Shown here in pieces: positions 8,943 through 17,959 of a stretch of 62,271 bases of DNA (position 1 is its first letter; every line of letters begins with the position of its first letter). Made by a program: the position numbers and the translations under genes. Source of the DNA: a virus; the IMG/VR virus record IMGVR_UViG_3300032307_000095, positions 1 through 62,271 of that record. One strand, given 5' to 3'. A model generated the notes under the pieces. That model ran no database searches, was not told where the DNA came from, and saw only the letters and a list, made by a program, of their open reading frames with translations.

Positions 8943-9848
8943 ATGGCAACCACTGGAACTACAGGTACTGCGGGCTCTGCGCTCGGCACAACAGGCGGCA
9001 CGTCGATGGCAGGTTTGGCCGACTGGGCCTCGCCTTACATCACAAACTACCTCGGTCAAGCCCAAGCTCTGGGCAGCACCCCATACCAGACCTATCAGGG
9101 TCCGCTGACTGCAGGTACTTCTGGCCTGCAAACTCAGGCGTTCCAAGGTATCGGCGGTCTGACTGTACCAAACCAAGGCCAGTACACCCCGGTCGGAGGT
9201 ACGTTCGACTCCACGCAGGCTCAGGCGTACATGAACCCGTACCTGCAAAAAGCGCTCGACCCGCAGTTGGCAGAACTCAAGCGCCAGTCTGACATCGCCC
9301 GTCTGGATGATGCTGCACGCCTAACCCGTGCCGGTGCGTTTGGTGGTAGCCGTCAGGCCATCATGGAGTCCGAAGCTCGCCGCAACCTGCTGGACAAGCA
9401 GTCCAACGTTCTGGGTCAAGGCTACGCCTCTGCCTACGACAAGGCGATGCAGCAGTTTAATGCCGACCAGCAGCGCAAGGTTCAAGAAGCTCAGTTCGGT
9501 GCGGACTTTGGCCTCAAGGGTCTGGGCGCTGAGCGCGACATTTTGAACCAGCAGCTTACTGCGGGTGGAGTCCAGCGCGGCATTACGTCAGAAGGCATCG
9601 CAGCAGACTTGGGCGAGTTCAACGCTCAGCGCGAGTTCCCCTACAAACAGATTCAGTTCCAACGCGACATGATCTCTGGCTTGCCGACTGGCTCGGTAAC
9701 CAACACCCCTGCGCAGCTTTCCGGCATCGCTCAGTTGATCTCCTCTGTTGGAGGTATTGACAAGCTGCTGCAGCAAACAGGTCAGGGTGACCTCGGAACC
9801 ATGCTGAGAAATTTGGGGCTTAACTTTGGTGGCGGAGAAGCTGTATGA
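8943..9848 (+). CDS. Internal-virion-like protein, helical
   Basis: This 301-residue protein has a Gly/Thr-rich start and then a long helical region. A typical stretch (YMNPYLQKALDP, then RAGAFGGSRQAIMESEARRN) is recurrent in T7/P22-type podovirus internal or tail proteins adjacent to ejection proteins. The remaining part is Gln-rich and probably coiled coil. The stop overlaps the next gene (ATGA-like, 4 nt), indicating translational coupling. No enzymatic residues are apparent. Confidence 0.65.
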   Translation: MATTGTTGTAGSALGTTGGTSMAGLADWASPYITNYLGQAQALGSTPYQTYQGPLTAGTSGLQTQAFQGIGGLTVPNQGQYTPVGGTFDSTQAQAYMNPYLQKALDPQLAELKRQSDIARLDDAARLTRAGAFGGSRQAIMESEARRNLLDKQSNVLGQGYASAYDKAMQQFNADQQRKVQEAQFGADFGLKGLGAERDILNQQLTAGGVQRGITSEGIAADLGEFNAQREFPYKQIQFQRDMISGLPTGSVTNTPAQLSGIAQLISSVGGIDKLLQQTGQGDLGTMLRNLGLNFGGGEAV

Positions 9849-11491
9849 ACCTGATTCAAATCCAAGACAAGTTGAAAAGCCTGCCCAATGATCCTCGGGT
9901 CATGCAGCTACTGACGTCTTACGCCAACGGCCAGAACCCACAAGTTCCTCCGTACCTTGCCCTTGGTGAGCTGAACCGCCGCAAAGGCGAGATGGAGCGT
10001 GCGCAGATGGAGAAGGCTGGGCAACCCCCTACCGGCACAGTCAAAGACCAGATCGAGCAGCAGGCAGGCGTCATGGCTCTCCAGCAAGGGCGTCAGCAGC
10101 AGGCCATGCAGAACATGATGCGCCAAGGTATGGCTGCTCCAACCCCCGTGCCTCAAGGCATTGCTCAACCACAACCCCAAGCACAGGCTATGGCCGCTGG
10201 GGGTCTCGCTTCTTTGCGCCCCGGCTATCGCTCAGGCGGCGTGATTGCATTCAGAGAGGGAGACTTGGTTGACCCAGAAGACGATGACGATGACGACGAA
10301 AAGTTGGTTGATGAGCTAAAGACAACCGAAAAAGAAGCTGCACCAACAGCTTTAGCCGGGGGTCCAGTCGACGCAGAGGCTGAGTTGGCTCGGTTGTTGC
10401 GGTTGCGCGAGGCGCGCTCTGGCGCGAAACCGGCTTCCATGATGTCTCTGGCCGATAGACGAAATATGATGGCAGAGAAAGACCCAGAGCGCTACGGCAT
10501 TCTGAACACTCCAATCGGTCGGGATGCAATCCAGCGCCTGCAAGACTTGCAACGCGCACAGCGTTCGGAGTTTGCTACCCAACGAGAGGAGCTTGCCAAG
10601 TCCAAGCCCGGCGTCTTGCAGTTGCTCGGCCAAGCGGCTATGGGCACTCGCGGTCAAAAGGGCGGCAGCGCTCTGGCTTCCATCCTCGGCGGTTATTCTG
10701 AGTTGGCTTCCGGTGCAGATGCCAAGCAGTTGCAGCAAGAGCAGGCTTTGCGCATGAAAGAGCTTGAGCTTCAAAAGGTTGAGGCGGAAGCGCGTAACAA
10801 AATTGATGAGATTAAGCAAGCTCGTGCGGACGGCGATCTTGCCAAGGAAGAAAAGCGTGAGATGGAATTGGCGAAGCTCGCCAAAGACTACAACATCTCT
10901 GAGAACTCTGCGCTCGGCAGACAGATTGCCGCTATCAGTTCTATTGTGGCTGGGGATCGGAAATCCAAGATTGCCGCAAAAGCAAGAGTGGATGCCGCTA
11001 GGCTCAACAAAGACAAGCCCGACAAGCCAACCGATTTGGGCAACATGATCCAAATCCAATTCGACGCGCTGGTAGCCAACGGGGCCGACCCCAAAGACCC
11101 AAACACAAGGCGGATTGCTGCTGATAACGCTACACGGGCTTTGAGCAAGTCGGCTGGCACTACTCGTGCTGAAACAGATGCAATCGACAAAGCCAACACT
11201 GCGTTTGAAAACAAAGTCCTGATGGACCGCAATCTGCGTAAACTGCGCACAACAGACCCCGCAGCGTACGAAACACGACTCGAAGAAATCCGCAAGGAAG
11301 TCGAGACGCAGTACAAAGTCCGTCCTGATGCAGCCGCCGCCCCCGCTACTGGTGGCGCACCCGCAAAACCTGCCGCAGCTCCTACTTCGTCCCCGCCAGT
11401 TAGCCTTCTGAAAGAAGGTGTTGAAACTAAGTTCAAAAACGGGCAAACTTGGACTCTTAAAAACGGCAAACCTGTACAGGTAGTGAAGTAA
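9845..11491 (+). CDS. Internal-virion-like coiled-coil protein
   Basis: This 548-residue protein starts with a compact helical domain (IQDKLKSLPNDPRVMQLL, then a Pro-containing turn and LALGELNRRK). A Gln/Met/Pro-rich linker follows, then a Gly-rich turn (AAGGLASLRPGY), an Asp-only acidic run near residues 138-150 and a long Lys/Glu coiled coil (about 290-390). The C-terminus is Ala/Pro-rich and ends in a small basic segment. This composition fits a flexible DNA-ejection or scaffold-like virion protein. Confidence 0.65.
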   Translation: MNLIQIQDKLKSLPNDPRVMQLLTSYANGQNPQVPPYLALGELNRRKGEMERAQMEKAGQPPTGTVKDQIEQQAGVMALQQGRQQQAMQNMMRQGMAAPTPVPQGIAQPQPQAQAMAAGGLASLRPGYRSGGVIAFREGDLVDPEDDDDDDEKLVDELKTTEKEAAPTALAGGPVDAEAELARLLRLREARSGAKPASMMSLADRRNMMAEKDPERYGILNTPIGRDAIQRLQDLQRAQRSEFATQREELAKSKPGVLQLLGQAAMGTRGQKGGSALASILGGYSELASGADAKQLQQEQALRMKELELQKVEAEARNKIDEIKQARADGDLAKEEKREMELAKLAKDYNISENSALGRQIAAISSIVAGDRKSKIAAKARVDAARLNKDKPDKPTDLGNMIQIQFDALVANGADPKDPNTRRIAADNATRALSKSAGTTRAETDAIDKANTAFENKVLMDRNLRKLRTTDPAAYETRLEEIRKEVETQYKVRPDAAAAPATGGAPAKPAAAPTSSPPVSLLKEGVETKFKNGQTWTLKNGKPVQVVK

Positions 11492-11492
11492 C

Positions 11493-14400
11493 ATGGCAAA
11501 AGACGAATGGTCGGTTGTTTCCGAAACTCCAGTCGGTGCAACCGATAATTCGGGTTGGGAGGTCGCGTCCGAGACCCCTATTGCCGCGCCCGAAGAGAAG
11601 CCGGGGTTTTTCGGGCAGTTGAAAAAGTCCTTTATGGACGTCGGCATCCCCCAAGCGCAGGCGGGCTTGCAGGGCCTCACGGTGGTTGCGCAGGGCAACC
11701 AGATTGCAAAGACTGCCGACCGACTCAAAGCACTCGAGGCCAAAGGCGAAGGCGAGTCCAGAGAAGCGCAGGGCTTGCGCAAGACGCTTGACTTCTACAC
11801 CAACCGACAAGGCACGTATTTCAAAGACTTGGCGGCAAAGCAAAAAGAACTGCAGGGGGCTCCAACCTATTCGGGCGTTCGCGATCTGAGCGAAGCCAAG
11901 ACCTTTTCAGAAGGCTTCAAAACTTTCGCCAAAGACCCAGTAAACATTGTTGCCAACCTCACGGCGCAGTCATTGCCGACGGCAGTTCCCGGCTTGATCG
12001 CTGGCGTTATAAACCCCGCACTTGGGGCGGCTGTGTTAGGTGGTAGCTCGTTCGGTGTCGAGTTTGGTAACTCCTTTCTGGAGTTCGCAAGAGACAACGG
12101 GATCGACACAACCGACCCCAAGCAAATGGCTGCGCTGTTTGAAAACAAAGAGCTGCTGCGCGAGGGCGTGAATAAAGCGGGTACACGAGCGGGCATCATC
12201 GGTGCAGGGGACTTGTTCTTGGGTGGGCTAGCCAGCAAGACTCTGGTGCCGAAACGAATCACGGGCCCCGTAGCTAAGAACGTTACTAACATCGGTGCGC
12301 AAGTTGGCGCTCAGGCAGTTGGCGGTGGCGGGTTCGAGGCTGCTGCACAAGTGGCAACCGAAGGGAAAGTTAGTAAGCCCGGAGAAATCTTGGCCGAAGC
12401 CTTCGGCGGTCTTGGCACTGCGCCCTTAGAGGTCTATACGCAAACGCGTGCAGCGGCTCGCGACGCAAAGAAAGCACAGCCTGCGGAAACCAAAGAGCGG
12501 GTTGAGCCCGAGATGGGCGACTGGGAAGTCGAAGCAGAAACACCCACCGCCGAGACCCGCACCGCCGAGCTGACCGAGAAGTACCGTGGCATGGGCATGA
12601 TGAAGGACGACGCCGAGATGCTGGCGCGTCGGACTGTTGCCGAGCAAGATGCAGAAGCCGCAAAAGCAGCCGAAGCTGAGGCCGAGTTTGTCGTGGATGA
12701 AACACCTGCCGAAACAACCGTTGCTCCTACTGTAGAACCCACGGATGTTGAAGCGGCACCGACACTGGAGTCGCTCACTGCCGAGCTCGTTGACCAAGGC
12801 TTGCCGGAAGAAGAAGCGCGTGTGTTGGCCCAGATGCGTCTCGACAGAGAAAAGCCCGTCATCACGCAGCCAGTGCAGGCTCCGTCGGCGATCATTAGCC
12901 GCGAGGCCCCTCCGACACTGGAGTCCCTCACCACAGAATTTATCGACCAAGGGCTGACCGAGGACGAAGCTCGCGTTCAGGCTCAACTATTTTTGGATCG
13001 GAGCAAGAGTGCGCCAACTGAAGGGAGACAAGATGTTGCAAGACCTGACACAGAGCCAAGTGGAGTCAGCACTACAGTATCTGCACCTGCAGCCGACGAG
13101 CTTTCCACCGCCGAACGACCTGAAGGGGCTCAACGAGATGGAGTGGTTCCTGCTCGACAGGATGCTGGAGTCGTTGCTGAAAGAGAAGGAACACAGCCAA
13201 GTGCAGTGACCGAAGCTGAAGCCGAGCGGATTAAAGCGGAAGACGAGCAAAATGCGGCGTACGAAGCCAAGAAGGCCAAAGCCCAAGATATTGCTCGTAG
13301 GAACGCAAGCACTGCGTTTGATCAAGTGGGTGAGTACGCTGATCTCGATGAAGCGCTAGATTCGTACCGCACAAACATGGCAGACACTCTGGCGGAAGAA
13401 GGGCTCAGAACCGACCCCGACTACGACAGTCTGCTCAACGCTGCAAACCGCGCATTTGACGCCGAAGTTAACAAGCAAAGAGGAACCACGACCGATGGCA
13501 CTGCGACCACTGAAACCGTCCAAGCAAAAGAAGAAGGACAAGAAGCACCAGCAACCAAGCGAGGCCGTCCGATAACGCTCACGCCCGAGCAAAAGGCTCA
13601 GCGAGACAAAGAGCGCAAAGAGGACCGAGCCTCTCGTGGTCGGCACGAGCGTGCGGTAAACAAAGCAGAGGCGTCTCTGCAAAAAGCCCTAGCTCCGCTG
13701 GACGAAGGCGAGTTTGCCAACGAGGCCGAACTCAAAGAGGCTCAGGATGACCAGCGTGCCGAGCGCCGCAACGCGGTCAAAGAACTCCTGCGCGTGTCTG
13801 AGGAGTCCGGGCTCAAGCCAGAGGGCAAGCGTGCACGCAAGATTCTCAAGGATGCCAACATCCCTCAGACCGAGATCGACGACATCAAGCGTGGGCTAGC
13901 TCGCGCCAAGAAAGCACTCTCGGACAAGACCAACTTGCTGGGCCCAGTATCTTCTACTGAGCGCAAGGGCGCAGCGGTTACCAAAGCAGACCCAGCCTTC
14001 GGCGCGTTCAAGACGGGCGCACAGGCCATCGGCCACATCATCAAGACTGGCACCCGGTTCCAGAAAGCCGTCGCCCAGCGCCTGCGCAATTTTGTGCGTG
14101 ACGTTGATTTCGTTGTGCTTGAGCAAGATTCTGAAATCCCTGCGCAGCTTCAACAAGCCAAATACGCACCCCAGTGGGAACGGTCACGCGCTCTGTATAT
14201 CGAGAATTTCAAGACCGGCAAGCGCGTGGTCTACGTGCGCGGTGCATCCTTCGGCAACTCCCAAGGGGTGAACAACGTCACTGTGCTGCACGAGCTGCTG
14301 CACGCCGCCACGGTCAAGAAGATCGCACTGGCGCAGGAATACATCAACAAGGGCATCAACCTCAACACTCCACTGGTACGTGCGTATCAGGACCTGCTCG

Positions 14401-17400
14401 ACACCATGCGGGCAGCGCAGGACCGCCTGATTGAGATGAGCGACAACGGTGAGGTAACCGACGCGCTTGCTGATTTGTACGAGAGCACAGACGGCGAGAT
14501 CGTTGCAGACCCCCGCGAGTTCTTGGCGTATGGCATGTCGGACGAGCAGTTCCAAGAGTTCCTCATGTCTGCTGAGGGCGTGCAGGAAGACACATCGTTC
14601 TTCACACGTTTCGTGGACTCCATCCGCCGCATGTTCGGCATGGACGACTCGGACATCAACGCCCTGTCTGACCTCATCATCGCCACTGACTCCTTGCTCA
14701 CTTCCCGTGTCCCTCGCGGCGAGAGCCTGCCCGGCACTGGGTTGCTGTCGCAGGTCAAGAAAAAGTCGGTCAAGATTTCCGCAGCCGAGCGCAAGCTCAT
14801 GCGCAGCAGGGACGCACAGGAAGTCGCCGAAGACATCGGCATCCTCACCACACTGCGCGACCCCCAGTTGTTTGTGGATACGCTTGGCGCTCTATGGGCT
14901 ACGGCTAACACCACCAAGCTGAAGGCACTCCTGCCTGCAATCCAGACCAGTAACTTGGTGGAGTGGGCACAAAATTTAGGTATCCCCGAGCTGGGCCGTA
15001 CTTGGCGCATGAGCCAAGACATGAGCGCGATGCGCAACAAGATGCTGTCTGCGTCTTCTGACGTAGTGCAGGAGTGGCTGAAGATTCAACCCGGCGTGGT
15101 CGGCAAGCTGCGCGGCAAGAAGAACGAGCTGACTGCACTGGCTGATGTCATGCACTACTCGACCGACCAGCGGATCGACCCAACCAAGAGCACCAAGGAC
15201 CCAGTGCTCAACAAGATGTGGAAGGCTTTGAGCCCACAAGCTCAGAAGGTTTACGCTGAAGTCCGTGATTTCTACCAAGCGCAGTACGACTTGTACCGTG
15301 GCTTGCTCGACGCCCGTATTGCCGAGTCTAGTATCCCCGGCGAAGTTGACGACCCAGACACACCCAAGGGTCAGTTGATGGCGGAGATCAAGAAGGCGTA
15401 CGAGAACGGCAAGGGCATGGCCCCGTACTTCCCACTGATGCGCTACGGTAACTTCTGGGTGCGCGTCGGCAGCGGCAAGTCCAAAGAGTTTTACATGTTC
15501 GAGAGCCAAGTGGCTCGGGAGCTGTTCATCAAGAAGCGCGTGCGTCAGTTGCAAGCCGCTGGAGATAGCCGCACCGAGGCGCAGATGCGTGAAGACCAAG
15601 ACCTCGACAGCGGTAACGAGCTGTCCGGCCTGCGCAAGTCCAGCATCGAGAACAGCACCATGCTCAAGAACATCTTTGAGCTGCTCGACGTGCCCGGAGC
15701 CAACCAAGACATTGAGGCGCTCAAGGACCAGATTTACCAGTTGTATCTGACCACGATGCCAGAGAACAACTTCCGCAGGCAGTTCATCCACCGCAAGGGT
15801 ACTGCTGGTTTCTCCGGTGACGCACTGCGCAACTTCATCACGTCGTCCGTGAACATGGCGAACCAGTTGTCGCGGATCAAGTACGGCTACCAGATGCTCA
15901 ACTCTATCGACACTGCACAAGCGTCGCTAGATGGAAACCCAGACAAGCCACGGCTGGAGATGCTGGTCAAGGAGATGGGCAAGCGCGTGGAGCTGGACGT
16001 GTACCCGGAGGTGGACAGCCCGTTCTTGAACAACGCAGCCAACTTCTTGAACAAGTCGGCGTTCCTGTACTTCATGACCTCGGTGAAGACTGCCCTTGTG
16101 CAGCTCTCGTCGCTGCCTATCTTCGGTGCGCCAGTGCTCATGTCTCGACACAACCCGCTGCAGGTGGTCAAGGAGATGGGCCGCTTCATGCTGGTCTACA
16201 ACCAATTCGGTGTGGTCAAGGACGGCAAGCTGGTGATGCCGACTATCGAGGCATCCAAAGAGATCAACATGAACGCAGACGAGCGTGCGGCTATCGAGGC
16301 TATGCACGATCGGGGTATCGCGGAAGTCACGCTGACGTACGACTTGATGGACCGCCAAGATAAGCCGACTACCAAGTACACCAGTGCGTTCAACACTGGA
16401 ACCAACTTGATGGGCGCACTGTTCCATCACACCGAGCGTCTCAACCGCGAGATCATGTTCATGTCTTCGTTCCGCTTGAGCCGCAACGAGGGGATGAGTG
16501 TTGAGGATGCCATCGAGCAAGCGGTTAGCGATACGTATGCAGCCCTTGGTAACTTCACCGCTCAGAACCGCCCCCGTGTCATGCGAGCCCCTGCTGGGCG
16601 CGTGCTGCTGCAGTTCAAGATGTTCCCGATGTTCCTAACTACCTACCTGTTGCGCAACGGGTATCGTGCTACTGCCGGTATGGACGCAGCCACAAAGAAG
16701 GAAGCGCGGATTCAGTTGCTCGGCACGCTGGGCATGTCACTGTTGCTTGCAGGTTACGTCGGTGTCCCCGGTGCAAGCATGGCGCTCGGCGCAGCTCAGG
16801 CGTTTATCAACGCAATGCGAGATGAAGAGGACGAGGAAGACGATCCGCTGGAGAAGCGCGACTTGGAGTTTTGGTTCCGGTCGGTGTACTTGCCCAACCT
16901 GTTCGGTGATGTGAAGATCGGCGATCAAAAGCTCGGCGAGGTTATTGAGGCAGGTGGTCTGGATTCGCTCACTGGGTACGACATGTCCAGCAGTTTGTCC
17001 ATGAACAACATGTGGATGCCCGAGCTCAAAGAGCAGCGCACTGCGCAAGCCACAATGATGGACTACGCCATGTCTCTCTTGGGGCCAAGCGCAAGTTTGT
17101 ACCTCAAGCAGTTCCCTGCAGCCTACGATGACTTTGCCGCTGGTAAGACTATGCAAGGGTTTGAGAAGCTGCTGCCAGCGTTGTTCCGACAGCCTCTCAC
17201 TTCGTATCGGTACTCGCAAGAAGGCGCACGTACAGCTACTGGGGCCGTGCTCAAGGAAGCCGACGAGTTCACAAATGGACAGCTCGTTGCTCAGGCTTTG
17301 GGTTTCCGCACCGAGGGTCTGGCTGCTGTGCAAGAAGCAAACTTCAAAGCCGAGGCGATTCGCCAGAAGGTTGTGCAGGAAAAGGGCAAAGTACGCGCCC

Positions 17401-17660
17401 GCCTAGACCGCGAGCTTGAGCTGGGTTCCGACGAGGGTGTGGATGACGCGATGGAGAATCTGCTGAAGTTCAACGCCAAGAATCCGCAGTCGGCGATCAA
17501 AGCCAGCGAGCTGCCCAAGCAGTTGCTCAACCGGGCCAAGCAGCGTGCGATGTCGGACCGTGGGTTCAAGGTGGACAAGGACATGTACCCCTACCTTGCC
17601 GAGCTGCTCGACTTGTCACGCGAGAAGATTGAGCGGGAAGCTGCCAAGCCCGAGGAATAA
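11493..17660 (+). CDS. Giant polyvalent virion protein with zincin-like peptidase motif
   Basis: This 2055-residue protein is the largest in the genome and ends the rightward arm. The N-terminus has repeats of W-[SE]-V-x-[SA]-E-T-P (about residues 5-36, recurring near 345). Three UBA-like helical repeats (x-L-T-x-E-x7-G-[LM]-x3-[DE]-A) follow at about 355-505. Residues 510-575 form a disordered linker that overlaps a nested gene. A HELLH zinc-peptidase motif is at 933-937 with a likely third ligand downstream (DPREFLAYG). Later parts are helical, with a hydrophobic Gly/Ala segment near 1745-1775. The family resembles phage polyvalent or internal virion proteins ejected into the host; whether it cleaves a substrate is unknown. 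Confidence 0.7.
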   Translation: MAKDEWSVVSETPVGATDNSGWEVASETPIAAPEEKPGFFGQLKKSFMDVGIPQAQAGLQGLTVVAQGNQIAKTADRLKALEAKGEGESREAQGLRKTLDFYTNRQGTYFKDLAAKQKELQGAPTYSGVRDLSEAKTFSEGFKTFAKDPVNIVANLTAQSLPTAVPGLIAGVINPALGAAVLGGSSFGVEFGNSFLEFARDNGIDTTDPKQMAALFENKELLREGVNKAGTRAGIIGAGDLFLGGLASKTLVPKRITGPVAKNVTNIGAQVGAQAVGGGGFEAAAQVATEGKVSKPGEILAEAFGGLGTAPLEVYTQTRAAARDAKKAQPAETKERVEPEMGDWEVEAETPTAETRTAELTEKYRGMGMMKDDAEMLARRTVAEQDAEAAKAAEAEAEFVVDETPAETTVAPTVEPTDVEAAPTLESLTAELVDQGLPEEEARVLAQMRLDREKPVITQPVQAPSAIISREAPPTLESLTTEFIDQGLTEDEARVQAQLFLDRSKSAPTEGRQDVARPDTEPSGVSTTVSAPAADELSTAERPEGAQRDGVVPARQDAGVVAEREGTQPSAVTEAEAERIKAEDEQNAAYEAKKAKAQDIARRNASTAFDQVGEYADLDEALDSYRTNMADTLAEEGLRTDPDYDSLLNAANRAFDAEVNKQRGTTTDGTATTETVQAKEEGQEAPATKRGRPITLTPEQKAQRDKERKEDRASRGRHERAVNKAEASLQKALAPLDEGEFANEAELKEAQDDQRAERRNAVKELLRVSEESGLKPEGKRARKILKDANIPQTEIDDIKRGLARAKKALSDKTNLLGPVSSTERKGAAVTKADPAFGAFKTGAQAIGHIIKTGTRFQKAVAQRLRNFVRDVDFVVLEQDSEIPAQLQQAKYAPQWERSRALYIENFKTGKRVVYVRGASFGNSQGVNNVTVLHELLHAATVKKIALAQEYINKGINLNTPLVRAYQDLLDTMRAAQDRLIEMSDNGEVTDALADLYESTDGEIVADPREFLAYGMSDEQFQEFLMSAEGVQEDTSFFTRFVDSIRRMFGMDDSDINALSDLIIATDSLLTSRVPRGESLPGTGLLSQVKKKSVKISAAERKLMRSRDAQEVAEDIGILTTLRDPQLFVDTLGALWATANTTKLKALLPAIQTSNLVEWAQNLGIPELGRTWRMSQDMSAMRNKMLSASSDVVQEWLKIQPGVVGKLRGKKNELTALADVMHYSTDQRIDPTKSTKDPVLNKMWKALSPQAQKVYAEVRDFYQAQYDLYRGLLDARIAESSIPGEVDDPDTPKGQLMAEIKKAYENGKGMAPYFPLMRYGNFWVRVGSGKSKEFYMFESQVARELFIKKRVRQLQAAGDSRTEAQMREDQDLDSGNELSGLRKSSIENSTMLKNIFELLDVPGANQDIEALKDQIYQLYLTTMPENNFRRQFIHRKGTAGFSGDALRNFITSSVNMANQLSRIKYGYQMLNSIDTAQASLDGNPDKPRLEMLVKEMGKRVELDVYPEVDSPFLNNAANFLNKSAFLYFMTSVKTALVQLSSLPIFGAPVLMSRHNPLQVVKEMGRFMLVYNQFGVVKDGKLVMPTIEASKEINMNADERAAIEAMHDRGIAEVTLTYDLMDRQDKPTTKYTSAFNTGTNLMGALFHHTERLNREIMFMSSFRLSRNEGMSVEDAIEQAVSDTYAALGNFTAQNRPRVMRAPAGRVLLQFKMFPMFLTTYLLRNGYRATAGMDAATKKEARIQLLGTLGMSLLLAGYVGVPGASMALGAAQAFINAMRDEEDEEDDPLEKRDLEFWFRSVYLPNLFGDVKIGDQKLGEVIEAGGLDSLTGYDMSSSLSMNNMWMPELKEQRTAQATMMDYAMSLLGPSASLYLKQFPAAYDDFAAGKTMQGFEKLLPALFRQPLTSYRYSQEGARTATGAVLKEADEFTNGQLVAQALGFRTEGLAAVQEANFKAEAIRQKVVQEKGKVRARLDRELELGSDEGVDDAMENLLKFNAKNPQSAIKASELPKQLLNRAKQRAMSDRGFKVDKDMYPYLAELLDLSREKIEREAAKPEE
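13033..13209 (+). CDS. Nested overlapping small gene (58 residues, alternate frame)
   Basis: An ORF of 59 codons lies entirely inside the 2055-codon gene in a different frame. It starts at an ATG preceded at good distance by a Shine-Dalgarno-like AGGGAG (13023-13028). The peptide (MLQDLTQSQVESALQYLHL, a PPPND turn, LNEMEWFLLDRMLESLLKE) reads as a compact all-helical protein. It resembles the small helical proteins with an LHL...P...EW..L..L..L pattern found beside structural genes in many podoviruses. The host frame here encodes only low-complexity, disordered sequence, as expected where the other frame carries the constraint. Function unknown. Confidence 0.6.
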   Translation: MLQDLTQSQVESALQYLHLQPTSFPPPNDLKGLNEMEWFLLDRMLESLLKEKEHSQVQ

Positions 17661-17683
17661 AAAACCCCCGGACTTGCCGGGGG
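17659..17683 (-). terminator. Rho-independent terminator of the leftward arm
   Basis: A 7-bp GC stem (CCCCCGG / CCGGGGG, loop ACTTG) is followed on the minus strand by six T. It stops transcripts arriving from the replication genes and sits right at the end of the rightward arm, at the convergence point. On the plus strand there is no T run after the stem, so it should be directional. Confidence 0.8.
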
Positions 17684-17764
17684 TGAAGGGGAGTTTCCAG
17701 CGGAAGGAGCTAACTTCGTCGGAAGTGTTGGCAACTGCGATGTAACCAACAAAAATAGTGTAGC

Positions 17765-17959
17765 TCAAACGCGCCACACCCGCAATCCCTTCACGCCGTC
17801 CTCAACTACCACCTTCGTTACTACCTCCATGCGTAGGCGTTTGACTACGCGAGCAACTGTTGCGCGAGCTGCCACGGTGTCGATGCAGGGGACAAAGAAC
17901 GATCGCCCCCTGCGGAACTTCTGCCAGTTAATTTGATACGTCACTGTCTCGATCTTCAT
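17765..17959 (-). CDS. Small conserved-looking basic protein
   Basis: This 64-residue ORF starts inside the end of the primase-helicase gene (32-bp overlap) and is last in the leftward operon, before the terminator. The peptide (MKIETVTYQINWQKFRRG, FFVPCIDTVAARATVARVVKRL, ending KGLRVWRV) has alternating strands and helices and a balanced composition unlike a shadow frame. It may bind nucleic acid, given its many Arg and Lys. Family not recognised. Confidence 0.6.
   Translation of the reverse strand: MKIETVTYQINWQKFRRGRSFFVPCIDTVAARATVARVVKRLRMEVVTKVVVEDGVKGLRVWRV

Noticed and set aside
5458-11782. Long antisense frames (275 codons at 5458-6285 and 476 codons at 10352-11782, minus strand)
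   Set aside because: They lie opposite well-formed structural genes, have Cys/Leu/Ser-rich random composition and lack Shine-Dalgarno sites; they are by-products of codon bias.
14976-15920. 314-codon antisense frame inside the giant virion gene
   Set aside because: Composition (Val/Leu/His/Arg rich) and lack of a start signal indicate a shadow.
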